Assembly (NCBI GenBank): GCA_033032175.1
Contig: CM065322.1
Coordinates: forward strand, 10,044,001-10,108,000
DNA from: Saturnia japonica
Taxonomy: Eukaryota; Arthropoda; Insecta; Lepidoptera; Saturniidae
DNA: 64,000 nucleotides
Direction of reading: 5' to 3'
Below the pieces are notes generated by a model. The model worked only from the letters and a program-made list of their open reading frames with translations, was not told the origin of the DNA and did no database searches. A program made the position numbers and the translations under genes. The first letter of the stretch is position 1. Every line of letters begins with the position of its first letter. This document shows, one piece after another, positions 1-10,781 of the stretch.

Positions 1-362
1 CGTATATTTCGCCATACTATAGAGGGAGAAGTTTCAGGCGACAGTGACAAACAAAAACGTTGCCAACCATCTCGCTTCTTCTTTTTTAAAAGCCTTTTAG
101 TTGCCGCTAAAGTATTTTTGTATTGAAGAAAAGTATTTAAATAAAGCACCAAGTCACAACTTTTTTCAAAAATATTTCGTCTATGAATAGCCTGAGTACA
201 TTCCTTGTCCCACTAAGGTGGAGACTGAATATTTCTACTAGCAACATTTTTACATGGAAAGCATTCATCAGCCGCTAACTTCAAACTAGTAATAAGGTTA
301 TCATATGAACAATTTTATTATCCAGAACTGAACTAAATAACTCCCAGTTACAGTTTGTTAGA
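1..362. other. No gene recognised
   Basis: AT-rich sequence with no convincing coding region, RNA gene or inverted repeat. The last ~60 bases may be trailing sequence of the retrotransposon remnant that starts at 363 on the minus strand. Confidence 0.4.
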
Positions 363-1769
363 TTATACTTCAGTAACGGTAGGTAGAGGAGTTAGGCGGG
401 AAACTGATGTAGGCTTCGAAATGATGATTGGAAAGTGATCACTACCATATGATAACTCATGACACCTCCACATTAAACAGGAAGAGAGGGACGAAGAACA
501 AAGAGAAATGTCTAAAAAACTCAAAGATTGACCCCGAATACCACGTCGAGTCACTGAGCCATCATTTAAGACACATAGGTTCAAATCATCTAATAAACCA
601 GCAAGTTCAATTCCTAACCTATCATCGTTAGGAGCGCCCCACAGGGAATGATGAGCGTTAAAGTCACCTAAAATAATAACTGGAGAAGGGTAAGAGACTG
701 AATGATTAGACATATAATGTTTTATGTCTTTTTGACGCACAAACTCTGAACAAGTTTTATCTATGGCTTTGTGAAGTCCAGAACAATTAATACATCTGTA
801 GTCCCCATCTACATCACATGATGAACCATCATGATTCTCACCACATTTAAAGCAACGAGGTTTGCTTCTACACTGAATCCGTGTGTGCCCAAAACGGCAG
901 CAATTAAAACATTGTATTACTGGGTAAATATATTGTTCCACTGGCAGAGATGAATAAAAACAAAATACTCGAGAAGGAAGAGCTTGACCATCAAAAGTTA
1001 TTACTACTGTTTGTGTAGGGATCCAAGTAGAGCCCTCTGGGCTACTGGCCTTCCTACTAAGCCTACGGGAACGTATGATTGACCCAAATCCATCAGGAAT
1101 TCTTAAATTATTAATAATGTCATTATGCGACCACTCAATTGGAATATCACGAATTATTCCTAATTTACATACATTATAAGTTGGAATTGAAGTTTTATAA
1201 TTATTACTACCTAATATGGAATTGCTTAAAAATTTATTGGCAGCTATTGACGACTTAAATGATACTGACAGACGATTTCTACCAATTTTTTTTATTCCGT
1301 CTTCTAAAACATCTGTCATTTGATTTTTTTGTAAAAAGTAGCCAAATTTTAGTGGATGCAGAGTTGTACCTGCTTTTGGATCCTCTGTTACTAATTCCAC
1401 TGTAACAATATATGGACCGGGGTCTGAGTCTTTATAAAATTGTCTGTTAACATTATTTGAAAATTTCTCATCTGAAGTATTACTGTCAGTATTATGAGAA
1501 CTTAGAGCACTCCCTACCTCGGAAGACTTGGTGGAAATAGGAAGATTTGTTAAAGAAGTGTTTGTAATTAATGGCTTCTTATTAAACCGAACAGATTTAT
1601 CTTTTATTGGTTTAAAAGTCTGAGTCAATTTCCGTCTATATTTTTTCATATCCTCAACAGATACTGAGTTCAACATTTTAGGATCAGAAGAAATATATAA
1701 TAGTGCATCTAATAGTGTTATCAAAGGGTGTTTGTCAGGAGGAGGGTCAGGCTCAGGATCCAGATCCAT
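363..1769 (-). pseudogene. Non-LTR retrotransposon remnant: gag-like ORF fused to endonuclease fragment
   Basis: An uninterrupted 468-codon frame joins two parts of a LINE that are normally separate proteins. Residues ~284-340 carry a run of CCHC-type zinc knuckles (CFNC...GHTRIQC, CFKCGENHDGSSC, CINCSGLHKAIDKTC), typical of ORF1 nucleic-acid-binding proteins of I/Jockey-like elements. From residue ~363 the frame enters an apurinic-type endonuclease of ORF2, with ILGDFNAHH and, at ~442-448, GSDHFPI. The start of the endonuclease and all of the reverse transcriptase are absent. The ATG at 1767-1769 follows stop-rich AT sequence. The simplest reading is an internal deletion that joined ORF1 to ORF2 in frame. 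The clade is inferred from the three-knuckle layout. The frame is intact, but nothing shows that it is expressed. Confidence 0.8.
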
Positions 1770-2008
1770 GATTAAAATAAAATAAAAAACTTACCACTGA
1801 ATGTTCTCGAAGCTACACAAAATTACAGAAATAAAAGTTGAAAAGAAAGACAAACCATAAGAATAAACTGAAACAGAAACTGAAACTGAAACAATGAAAA
1901 TATAACGCCACAATTAATTAAAATCAAAAAATGTCGACCGCCAAATTTGAAGATTCCCCGCGCTTTTTTCGTTTTATTTAGTCATCTGATGTTAAATCAG
2001 CAGAATAT

Positions 2009-3786
2009 TCATTTGTTGTTTATGGTACTGGTTCTGTAGAACCAAGAAAATAATATTTTTCTTGTTTCCCGATTTGATTCAACACTTCCTCGGGTAATTG
2101 GTACAAAGCAGATGTCCACTTTTTTTTTTTTTAATAATCTCTTTATTAGTAAAGAATTAAGTGTGACTAAGCACATCTTATTTCTATGCTTTGTCTTTAC
2201 CACACTCATCATACTGAGTAATCTTTCCACCTCAGCATTTGAGTGTGGTAAAGATAGAGCCATCAAAGCCAAATCACTCAAATCATGAAATACTTTTTTA
2301 CCACCTGCATTTTTATAACTTTTGACTTCAACCCGAAATTGTAGAATATTTAAAGAACTATCCTATTGTGCAAGTGTATTGTATACCATTGTTGCATCAG
2401 CCTATCAATTTTTTTCGTCACAAAATCCCTGTGTTTGCGCTAATATTGAGATAGAAGCGTCTTATTCAGTGTTTTTATACGCTTCTTCAGGGGTTAGTAA
2501 AGACATTTTTTCCAATCGCTTATAGTTGGTTGGCAATCTCTGTTGAACTTGACCAATCAACTTAATTAGAAATCACAACAACGTTTTTCATTATATTTTT
2601 TTACTCCTGTGGTAGTTGTGATGCTTGTAATGAATTTTCAAATATATACCCCAGATAGGCTATAGTGGATTGACATCATGATGCACAGGTTCTTTTAGAT
2701 AATTTTTATGTATTGGTTTCAGTACTCCGGTGCATATAGACTGTAAAAGTGATGCTAATGAATTTAGTAACTGTAAGGGGTTTGAGTCCTCGCCTTCAAC
2801 ACTTTTGATGACAGTTTGAACCTCGTTCAGAATACGTTTCATAAATAATAAGTATATGCGCGTTGATTCATAGTTGAACATGTAATTTATTAATTCAGCA
2901 GAATAACAATTGTCTTTCGTTGTGGCTAAGTTGAAATGAATCTTTAGTTCCTCCCACTGAGGAAGTATTTTGTTTATAGCTGGTTCAACCTCCGTTGACG
3001 GTGTGTCACGTATTTTTGTGATTTTCAAAGGCTCTTATCCACAGTTTATGAGCTTAAATATTTCACCGTACTCTTCCCTATGCTTTGGTGAAATCGAGAA
3101 CCATTTGCAGATTTCACGTACAAATAATTCTATATTGCGAGGTAAAGTGTTTTCAGACGCATGAGATACCGCCAACTGTAGAGAGTCGCAAACGTATCTA
3201 ATTAACACATGGTTTTCGAGCCCATAATCCCTTTTCAAAATTGCATGCACACGACTATTAATTATTATCAGTTCCAATGACTATAATATTTTCAAAATTT
3301 ATTTTGTAATCCTGTCAACATGTTACTGAGCCGTCAACTATGCCGCGTGCGTCAGAAATTTTAATGTGCACTAAAGCCAGAAAAGGACTTAATTATATCA
3401 TTCTGGCTATTACTGAAGTAACGTATGACAACCCCAATGTATTTAGATACACTTTATTATTGTGTATTAAATTATTATATTTTTCCGAGTTGCAAACTAC
3501 ATCACTGAGTCCCTCTGCCAAATTCCGTCAAGATCAGTCCAGTAGATGAACAAACTAATTTTCATTTAATTATATATTAGTGTGAATAAAAAAAAGTAGG
3601 TAAGTTGAAACTATTTGCTGAAAAGAAAAAAACTAACTCGTCTGTTTTTAATTCAATTTTTTGTTTATGTTTTTTAGTTTCACTGTGCTTTTTAATGTCA
3701 TATAAATTAGCATTAATCTCTGTAGCACATATAACATACATTACTTTGGACGCATCACTACCGACGGGTATCAATGGTATGAGCAC
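2009..3786 (-). pseudogene. Decayed hAT-superfamily transposase
   Basis: Four minus-strand blocks in different frames line up in the order of one hAT transposase. 3577-3786 resembles the BED-like zinc-finger amino end (VGSDASKVMYVIC, KKHSETKKHKQK). 3035-3277 resembles the catalytic middle (CDSLQLAVSHASENTLPRN). 2660-3028 carries LPQWEELKIHF. 2009-2281 is the dimerisation tail (SLPHSNAEVERLLSMM...KTKHRNKM). Frameshifts and missing segments separate the blocks, so no working enzyme can be made. Terminal repeats were not found with certainty. A TIR-like stretch on the right (about 4050-4138) resembles another at about 9361. Confidence 0.8.
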
Positions 3787-4049
3787 AGACTATTAGATGT
3801 ACAAGTGGTATGAGTTTGAGTAACACAGCACCGAACGAAAATGACGTAAAGAAAATCCACACCGCCAGGTATTTCCCCGGTGGTGAAACCCCCGTAAGAT
3901 TCCATAGACAAAGTTTGTTCAAAAATAGGTATGATGTGAATGAGCGAAAATATGTAATATGGAATGGAGAAAGTATTAAATATGATGTAATATTATTTTG
4001 CTGTAATTTTACCTTGACAATACTTAAAAGTTGCTAAATTTTGTAGCTA

Positions 4050-4138
4050 AAATATTTAGCCAATAGAATTTTATATTTTTTCTGTAGATCTAAAAAGTTG
4101 CCAGATATAGCCACAAAATGGCCAACTTGGCAACACTG
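4050..4138. repeat. hAT-like terminal inverted repeat sequence
   Basis: Read on the minus strand this starts CAGTGTTGCCAAGTTGGCC and resembles the plus-strand stretch at about 9361-9420 (CAGTGCTGCCATTTTAGC). Each lies beside hAT transposase scraps, so they probably mark ends of one hAT family. No matching left end or 8-bp target duplication was found. Confidence 0.4.
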
Positions 4139-4360
4139 ACTAGCAATGGAATACTATGAACTAATTATTAATAATTGAATGAATACATTAGTCTGTTATG
4201 AAGATAAAACTAGATATCTCGATTATAGACTTTAGTAATTACTAATTGTAGATTACTAATATGGTAAAATTAGTAATTATTACGACCGAACGACCTTTTT
4301 TATATTCGCAATTCAAATAAGAATTATAAGTTTATAACTCATCTTTTTTTTATATATATT

Positions 4361-4438
4361 TTTTTTAGAACTGACTCTACTGTTATCCTTAGAGGCCCTA
4401 AAGCCACTGTGGCTTTTACAGCTTCACCGATAACTCAT
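4361..4438 (-). repeat. Shared LINE 3'-tail motif, copy 1
   Basis: On the minus strand the segment carries the elements GGTGAAGCTGTAAAAGCC, a GGCCTCTAAGG-like core, and CAGTTCT followed by an A-rich tail. The same tail ends the Jockey-like element at 20541 and recurs at 18772, 39141 and 47005. The copia element at 4445 inserted a few bases beyond it. Confidence 0.7.
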
Positions 4439-4444
4439 CATAAT

Positions 4445-4625
4445 TGTTGGAAAGTACACGACTCTTCTAAAGAGTATTATCTTACGTTCCTGTTTTCTAT
4501 TGTTTGTCTATCGCAACATGTTCGGTTGTCACATTGGAAATAGAAAAATATAATTGGTCAATTGTTTTTTCCACAATATAAAAGAATGATAATTTACTCA
4601 TTATAGAACTATTTTTAATCCAACA
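4445..4625 (+). repeat. 5' LTR of copia element
   Basis: 181-bp direct repeat, TGTTGG...CCAACA. It matches the 3' LTR except for scattered substitutions and the lack of GATAAATAA. An ATAAAAGA box may be the promoter. Confidence 0.92.
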
Positions 4626-4696
4626 ATTGGTAGTAGGGCGTGGTTGGGTGGTTATGTGGTTGCATTGTAATATGCTAACACGTTTACACGTGAACA

Positions 4697-5914
4697 ATGT
4701 CGGCGTCATATCGTATTGAACCTCTGTATAAAGAAAATTACGACACGTGGAGCATCCAGCCACAAGCTGTCCTTATCAAGAATGAACTGTGGGGCTACGC
4801 AAGTGGTGAAATAACTAAATCTGAGGAAGAAAATGAGAAAGGTAAGTTTGTTCAACAAGATTTGATGGCGCGGTCAGAACTACTCCTATTGATTTCGCCT
4901 TCCGAATTAAAACAAGTAAAAGGATGCAAAACATCAAAGGAGGTATGGGATTAACTAAAAATGACCTACCAAAGCACTGGACCTGCGCGTAAAGCAACAT
5001 TATTAAAGCAACTAATATTGAAGAAAGTTGAAAAAGATGATGTGCGAGAACACCTAAATAACTTTTTGGATATTCTGGATAAATTAGCAAACATGAACAT
5101 ACATTTACACCCTGACCTCCTAAGTATTATGATGTTGTACAGTCTGCCAGCGTCGTATGAAAACTTTCGGATAGCCGTTGAATCCAGAGACACGTTGCCA
5201 TCGCCTGAAGAGTTAAAAATTAAGATAATTGAAGAAAGTGAAGCGACGAAAAGTAATAATATAAATCCTGAGAAAAACGAAGGCGCTTTCTTCACTAAAA
5301 GGAAAAACTTGAAGTGCTTTAAATGTAAGAAAAAAGGACATACGGCAGATCAATGTTGGGGTAAGCCTAAATACAAGAAAGAACAAAAACAAGAAAAGAA
5401 TTTCAACATCACACATCTGACAGTACCAGAGAAGAAAACCGAATGGTGTTTAGATAGTGGATGTAGTTCTCACATGTGTGGGCAAAGAGAACAATTTACC
5501 TCCATGAGTATGAATAGTGGTACTCTGAGACTTGCATCAAATAATCACACTACTACAGTAGAAGGTAAAGGAAAAATCAAAATGTGCATTGACAATGAGA
5601 AATATAATTTAAATGACACCTTGTTTGTGCCCGAATTATGTACAAACCTAGTTTCCGTAGGAAAAGGGACGGACAAAGGAAACAGTGTTTTATTTACTAA
5701 AAATAAAGCCTATAATAAAGATGAAAATGGCAAAATTTTGTTAACAGCTAAAAAAAGCAACAGCTTATACTATATAGATACGGACTGTGCATTAATTGCC
5801 AATGATCAAACCAATATATTGCTGTGGTACAGAAAATTGGGTCATTTGAATGAGACCGACTTAAAAACGGCGGCTAAAAATAATTTGATTAAAGGTTTAC
5901 AATTAACGAATTAA
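4697..5914 (+). pseudogene. copia gag, zinc knuckle, protease and pre-integrase part
   Basis: One reading frame broken by a single stop at 4952-4954. It starts at the ATG at 4697 with a copia gag-like amino end (LYKENYDTWSIQPQAVL). A CCHC knuckle follows (CFKCKKKGHTADQC, about 5317-5358), then an aspartic protease active site (CLDSGCSSHM) and a gag-pre-integrase motif (LWYRKLGHLN). A second in-frame stop at 5912-5914 separates this part from the integrase, which continues in the same frame. Both stops look like point mutations in a once-continuous polyprotein. Confidence 0.88.
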
Positions 5915-5950
5915 AAATTACCTGAGTGTGAGGTCTGCATCAAAGGAAAG

Positions 5951-6721
5951 ATGACAAGAATACCTTTTTCATCTGTTGAAGAACCAAGATCAATGGAACC
6001 GTTAGAAATAATACACAGTGATGTATGCGGGCCTATGCAAACTGAATCCATTGCGGGATCGAAGTACTTTGTGACTTTTATCGATGACTACACAAAGTAC
6101 TGTTGTGTATATTTCAACACACACAAGAGCGAAGTATTTGAAAAATTTAAAGAATTCAAAAACAAGGTAGAAAATTTTCTACAAAAGAAAATTAAGTCTC
6201 TTCAAACAGACAATGGCTCTGAATATGGTAACAAAGAATTCAATGAGTACCTGAAAGAATATGGCATCAGAAGAATGCTGACTGCACCATACACACCGCA
6301 GCAGAACGGCAAGAGTGAACGAAATAACCGATCACTGCTAGACAAGGTAAGGTGTATGATGTTGGAATCAGGAGTACCAGAAATTCTGTGGGCTGAGGCA
6401 ATATATACTGTTAATTACCTCATCAACAGAAGCCCGGCAAAAGGAATAAAAAATACACCTTATGAAAGATGGGTTGGTCACTTACCATCTTCAAATCATC
6501 TTTGCGTTTTTGGATCAAAAGCTTTTGTGCTGAAAAAGAATAACAGAAAAGGAAAATTTGCACCCAAAGCAAATGAAGGAATATTTGTGGGATATGCAAA
6601 GAACGCCAAAGGATTCAGGATTTACTTACCTGACAAAAATGATATCATTATCAGTAGAAATGTGAAAATATCTGAAAAAATGTTTTATAAAGAAAAAAAT
6701 GAAGGTGTTGTAATTTTTTAA
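5951..6721 (+). pseudogene. copia integrase core
   Basis: It continues the same frame after the stop at 5912. The retroviral-type integrase catalytic triad is readable: D in HSDVCGP, D in LQTDNGSEY, and E in PQQNGKSERNN. The stretch FIDDYTKYCCVYF is typical of copia integrases. The frame ends at 6719-6721, after which coding continues out of frame. Confidence 0.88.
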
Positions 6722-6834
6722 AAGAACCGGAACGATCAGCACCTGAAACGGAGAGAAAATTAAATATAAAAGAAAATAAGAAAACCAAGAGAAATAAGCA
6801 AAAAGAAAATATAGATATTGAAATTATTCCTTCC

Positions 6835-7549
6835 TTGGAAAAGAAACTTGCTGCATCGATACCCTTACCTTTAAGTAACAAAGAAACTGATAAAATCAGG
6901 ATGAAGAATTGTCTGAACAAGAAGAAAATCAAAACTCATGTGGATCAAGTGGAAGATCTCGAAGAGAGAAGAAATCTCCCATATGGTCAAAAGACTATGT
7001 TCAAGAGAAAGATCAAAAGTCATTTACTTCACCCGAAGAAAGACAAGACCTGTCAAGCCTGTTTGTTGATGCAGAAGAACAGCTTACCCTGTTGTGTGAA
7101 TCTAACAATACTAAAGACAGAGGAGAATGGCATGAAGCCATCAAAGCTGAAATGAAAGCTCACATCAAGAATGGGACTTGGTCAACTAAGAAAAAAAAAA
7201 GAAATCCGTAGCCTTATCTACCGCTGAAGCGAAGTATATGGCATTGAGAGAAGCTCCAAAAGAGAGCATTCATCTAAAATTACTATATAACAGTATTGCA
7301 AAGAATAAACAAAGGGATGTTTTAATATTGAATGATAATCAAGCTACGCTACAGTTGTGCAAGAATCCCTTGGTTACAGCCAAGTCTAAACATATAGACT
7401 TCAGAATGCATTTTGTTCGAGACTGTGTTCAAAAAGGAATTATAAAAGTAGAATACAGAGGAACTGAAGAAATGGAAGCTGACCTTCTGACCAAAGGCCT
7501 GCCAGCTGCAAAGTTGGTTGAGTTAAGGAACAGAATGGGGCTGCGATAA
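6835..7549 (+). pseudogene. copia linker and RNase H with reverse transcriptase deleted
   Basis: After the integrase, two overlapping frames (6835-7155, then 6909-7211) carry the charged linker and the very start of the RT domain (EWHEAIKAEMKAHIKNGTW). The sequence then jumps at about 7185-7205 to RNase H (SVALSTAEAKYMAL, LNDNQATLQL, KSKHIDFRMHFVRD) through 7549. The whole polymerase core is gone. The joint falls where NGTW- and SWS-type codons share ACTTGGTCAA-like sequence, which suggests a microhomology or template-switch deletion (inference). Confidence 0.85.
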
Positions 7550-7573
7550 CTTGGCGAAGCTCGTGAGGAGGAG

Positions 7574-7763
7574 TGTTGGAAAGTACGCGACTCTTCTAAA
7601 GAGTATTATCTTACGTTCCTGTTTTCTATTGTTTGTCTAGCGCAACATGTTCGGTTGTCACATTTGAAATAGATAAATAAGAAAAATATAATTTATCAAT
7701 TGTTTTTTCCACAATATAAAAGACTGATAATTTACTCAATAAAGATCTATTTTTAATCCAACA
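7574..7763 (+). repeat. 3' LTR of copia element
   Basis: 190-bp direct repeat of the 5' LTR. It contains GATAAATAA, absent from the other copy, and an AATAAAGATC poly(A)-signal-like stretch near its end. The target duplication ATAAT follows directly. Confidence 0.92.
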
Positions 7764-7768
7764 ATAAT

Positions 7769-8784
7769 ATCTCATTTAAGTAACTACGTAATTCATAATT
7801 GCCCACCTCTAAATAAAACTAGAGATGGGCGATTAAGAAATATACTAATGTAATCGTTCAATTATAGGCGTGGACATTATTTCACGTAACCAGATACAAT
7901 AACTAGTTGCGGCCATGTAACTGAATCACTAGTTTCGAGTCAAATTACAAGTAGTGGTTTTTTAAATGCGTTATTACTGCTACTGTGATTGTTGGGTGTG
8001 ACTGTGTGACTGGTCAAGCGAGCAAGACCGAAAGTTGAATGTCGGACGGTCAAGCGCACAGCGTTATATTTCTTTAGCATTGCGCCTACCGGCCTGTCGA
8101 ACAAGCGAGATGGCAGATCGAAAATTTCCGAATAAGTGAGAATGGGTGACACGAATAAATCCGAAGTAATCCTAACACGTACGTCGCGTCGTACTGTAAT
8201 AGGAACCGATTGTTTTGTAAAACTATCAATTAAATATATGTTTAAAATAGTCTATGTTTAGAATAGTAGTAAAAACTATAAAAAAAAGCTATATGCGGGT
8301 GTTGAACTCGCGACCTTTCAAATCAATTGTAAATTTGACTATACGAATGGCTAGCATTACGCATACGACTGCTCTCTGTGCTCGTCACGCGGCAACTGAA
8401 GCTAAACTAAGCTATAGTTGCGTTGCAGGTGATCGGATCGACAATTGTTCCTTGATCAGATCCTGCATACCTGATTCCTTATTACACTGCAATGGATATT
8501 GTCAAAAATCACTGTAGATCTGATAGTGAAATAAGTTCATAAGCGACAGCTTTACACCTCACCACTCGCGCCAGTCAGCCGACTCATTCATTTCTCTAAT
8601 TTGCCCGCCTCGCGTACTATTTTGCTGCGCCATGACGCAAAATTGAGTTAATTTAATGTGCCGGCGCATTAATCTGCACTTGAGTTATTGAGTTGGCACA
8701 AGGAATTTTGCTGAGTTACTCATGGCTATAAAGTAGGAGTGAGATGTATTTATCGGAATAGGTTAAAATAACAGGTATTTTCTG
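7769..8784. other. Non-coding, repeat-like DNA
   Basis: No convincing gene. At about 8290-8400 a GGTGTTGAACTCGCGACC stretch resembles an inverted tRNA-type B box and may be an old SINE on the minus strand. Nothing else could be assigned. Confidence 0.3.
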
Positions 8785-8819
8785 ATATTAAATAACAGTT
8801 TGGAACTGTTATTTAATAT
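8785..8819. repeat. Perfect 16-bp inverted repeat with 3-nt loop
   Basis: Arms ATATTAAATAACAGTT (8785-8800) and AACTGTTATTTAATAT (8804-8819) are exact reverse complements around the loop TGG. The next ~400 bases keep repeating AACAG/CTGTT-like words, so the hairpin may be the core of a degenerate foldback element. Confidence 0.85.
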
Positions 8820-9583
8820 AAGAAAAAGCTGTTATTAAGTACTAGGCTGTTCCACATACTGTTGAGGCGTGTTTAGCTGAACAGAAACAAAAAAAAAACA
8901 AGTGTTTCTGAGTGACAGCTCATAACTGTTACCTCTAAAACGAACAGGCTGTTCTTACGTACCTGTTCCAGAAAGTGTTTTTACTGTTTCAGTTTGGAAC
9001 ATGCTTTGATAGATTTATTGATTGAGTTATACGTTAGGCTGATAGTGCATACAATTTTGAGTTGCTGATCTATACTTAACTAAAGTTACAAGTGTTACTA
9101 CATATTATATCCCTACTAAAGCGTAACAGGATGTTATTTTGTAACAGGTTACTGAAACTGTTAATGGATACGAACAGGAGTAACAGGTATCTTATTTTAC
9201 CTGTTGTAACTCACCCCTAGTACAAAGCACTAGACACTAGACATAGGTAGGGATGAATCGATACAAAGTACTTTAAGTACTTTTGGCATCGATACTTTGA
9301 AACAACAAAGCCGATACCGTGATATTGTGTAGTGATACCCTGTAGATATCGGTGTAAAGCAGTGCTGCCATTTTAGCACTTTTGGTGCTAGATCTAGCAA
9401 ACTTTTAGGGTAATCAACTCCTAATAATAGCAGTTGACTCCTAGCGGAGAATCTAGCGCTTTAATAAAATGGTTGTTAATTAAATTATTCCATACTTACT
9501 ATTTTTTATAACCATTTCAAAACGAACGTTTTTTCCACTCAATGTTTTTAAACTTATGAACAAGACAAGTTCAAAAATTTATG
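8820..9583. other. Degenerate repeats, hAT-like end at about 9361
   Basis: Up to ~9210 the sequence holds repeated CTGTTCC/AACAG words. At 9250-9360 there are imperfect palindromes around AAGTACTTTAAGTACTT. At ~9361 a hAT-like end begins (CAGTGCTGCCATTTTAGC). No gene seen. Confidence 0.4.
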
Positions 9584-9691
9584 TCACTTCCACATTCTTA
9601 TACAGATATTGAAAGAATATTTAGCACATAATATATAGTGAAATATAAATTTCGTAATTCTCTCAACGTGGACTTGCATGTGTTTTTATAA
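9584..9691 (+). pseudogene. hAT transposase C-terminal scrap
   Basis: Thirty-five codons in one frame read SLPHSYTDIERIFST, stop, then YKFRNSLNVDLHVFL and a terminal stop. SLPHS...IER.FS followed by K.RN is the dimerisation-region signature of hAT transposases. One internal stop shows it is dead. The rest of the protein was not recognised. Confidence 0.65.
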
Positions 9692-10234
9692 TTTTTATGG
9701 CTAAGAAAATTTGTATTTCATATTAGTTATGTACTGAATGCAGCTTTTGTTATTTACTAAGCCACTTAATATCTCTGTTATCTGTTTCTAAAGTTTAAAT
9801 ACCCATTGATAGAAAATCAATACAACAAAGAGAACGCAAGAAGAAAGCAAACGTGACTCCCAAAGCCATATTTTTTGTTTATCTGGACAGAAAACATTTT
9901 TATTTACAGATTTAAAAAAGTAGGAAAATTTTTGCTTATGTAAGATGGTACTTTTATGGTTCTGAACACATATCCCCTATACTAAAAATAAATAAATATT
10001 TAAAAGACTAAGCAGGTTTAAGTTTTTTGGGGAAAATTGCTAAAATAGTATCATTTTGGGGGAAATTTTAGGACTACATGGGGAAATTTCAAAAATGCAT
10101 TCTGTAGAGTTAGAGCCTCATGTCAGTTTCGGCCTTTCGGAGTTTTTGTTACGGTGGCGTCAAAAATTTTGTTGTTTTTGTATCCAAACGGATTTTAGCG
10201 ATAACTTAGGTTTTAAATCGTTTCGTTCTAAATC
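9692..10234. other. Dynlt1: Upstream region of the dynein light chain gene
   Basis: No ORF of interest. The sequence before the ATG at 10235 should contain the promoter and 5' UTR of the dynein light chain gene. No TATA box at a sensible distance or initiator could be singled out. Repeated GGGGAAATTT words lie at 10030-10090. Confidence 0.35.
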
Positions 10235-10270
10235 ATGGAGGTGAAAGAATGTAACGATTTAGCTGAAGAA
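10235..10270 (+). CDS. Dynlt1: Tctex-1 exon 1
   Basis: Twelve codons starting at the ATG at 10235 ([12 protein letters not shown]). They end in phase 0 at donor GTAAGA (10271). The start is chosen because it is the only ATG that joins exon 2 in frame at normal family length. Confidence 0.85.
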
Positions 10271-10781
10271 GTAAGAATTCAGAAACTGTCAAGAAACAGG
10301 CTTACGAAATATTGATTCTTTTTTTTACTGACATGACGTGTTTCAGAATCAATTCATTGTCGACGATGTGAGCAAAATAATCAAAGAGGCTATTGAAAAT
10401 TCAATTGGAGGTACAGCTTACCAACACAACAAAGTAAATCAATGGACCTCGGCTGTTGTCGAATCTTGTTTGGGACAGTTGACGAAATTACAAAAACCTT
10501 ATAAATATATAGGTACTATTAATGTGTATTCTATAACTACTTATGTATATTCAATAACTGTACTTTTTAGGGTACAGATGTTTACTTTGTCAACAGTACA
10601 CATAAATATAATAAACTTATATTTGCTTTCAGTAACATGCACAATAATGCAAAAGAATGGGGCTGGACTTCATACGGCATCTTCATGTTTTTGGGACAAC
10701 AACACTGATGGCTCGTGTACTGTCCGTTGGGAGAATAAAACAATGTATTGCATCGTCTCTGTCTTCGGCCTTGGCATATAA
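10235..10781 (+). CDS. Dynlt1: Dynein light chain Tctex-type 1 (three exons)
   Basis: A complete 116-residue protein is encoded by exons 10235-10270, 10347-10512 and 10633-10781 (351 nt with stop). All junctions are GT/AG and in phase: donors GTAAGA and GTACTA, acceptors TTTCAG and TTTCAG. The product is a close match to animal Tctex-1 (Drosophila Dlc90F, vertebrate DYNLT1, ~113 residues): [47 protein letters not shown] and [15 protein letters not shown]. The family forms a homodimeric light chain on the intermediate chain of cytoplasmic dynein and links cargo to the motor. The only divergent stretch is the short exon-1-coded amino end, as usual in the family. No stops or frameshifts are present, so the gene looks functional. 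ATTAAA (10809) and AATAAA (10982) are candidate poly(A) signals. The symbol follows the vertebrate name. Confidence 0.95.
10347..10512 (+). CDS. Dynlt1: Tctex-1 exon 2
   Basis: Acceptor TTTCAG ends at 10346. The exon encodes [14 protein letters not shown] through [11 protein letters not shown] and leaves in phase 1 at donor GTACTA. Confidence 0.95.
10633..10781 (+). CDS. Dynlt1: Tctex-1 exon 3
   Basis: Acceptor CTTTCAG ends at 10632. The exon encodes [18 protein letters not shown] through VFGLGI and the stop TAA. It forms the beta-strand core of the dimer in this family. Confidence 0.95.

Larger units (their letters stand above)
4445..7763 (+). mobile_element. Ty1/copia LTR retrotransposon, internally deleted
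   Basis: A 3,319-bp element bounded by two LTRs that begin TGTTGGAAAG and end CCAACA. It is flanked by a perfect 5-bp target duplication ATAAT (4440-4444 and 7764-7768). The internal order is gag, zinc knuckle, protease, integrase, then RNase H, which is the copia order. The reverse transcriptase between integrase and RNase H is missing. Two in-frame stops (4952-4954, 5912-5914) and frameshifts after 6721 disable the polyprotein. A purine-rich tract (7564-7573) precedes the 3' LTR, and a possible primer-binding site starts just after 4625. The two LTRs differ by several substitutions and a 9-bp indel, so the insertion is not recent. The element could move only with proteins supplied in trans. 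Confidence 0.93.

Noticed and set aside
8785..8819. MicroRNA precursor
   Set aside because: The 3-nt loop and 16-bp stem are too short for a normal precursor.
10338..10781. Single 147-codon frame across the dynein gene
   Set aside because: It reads through a 120-bp intron with GT/AG borders and starts inside the preceding intron. The spliced three-exon model matches the family length and sequence.
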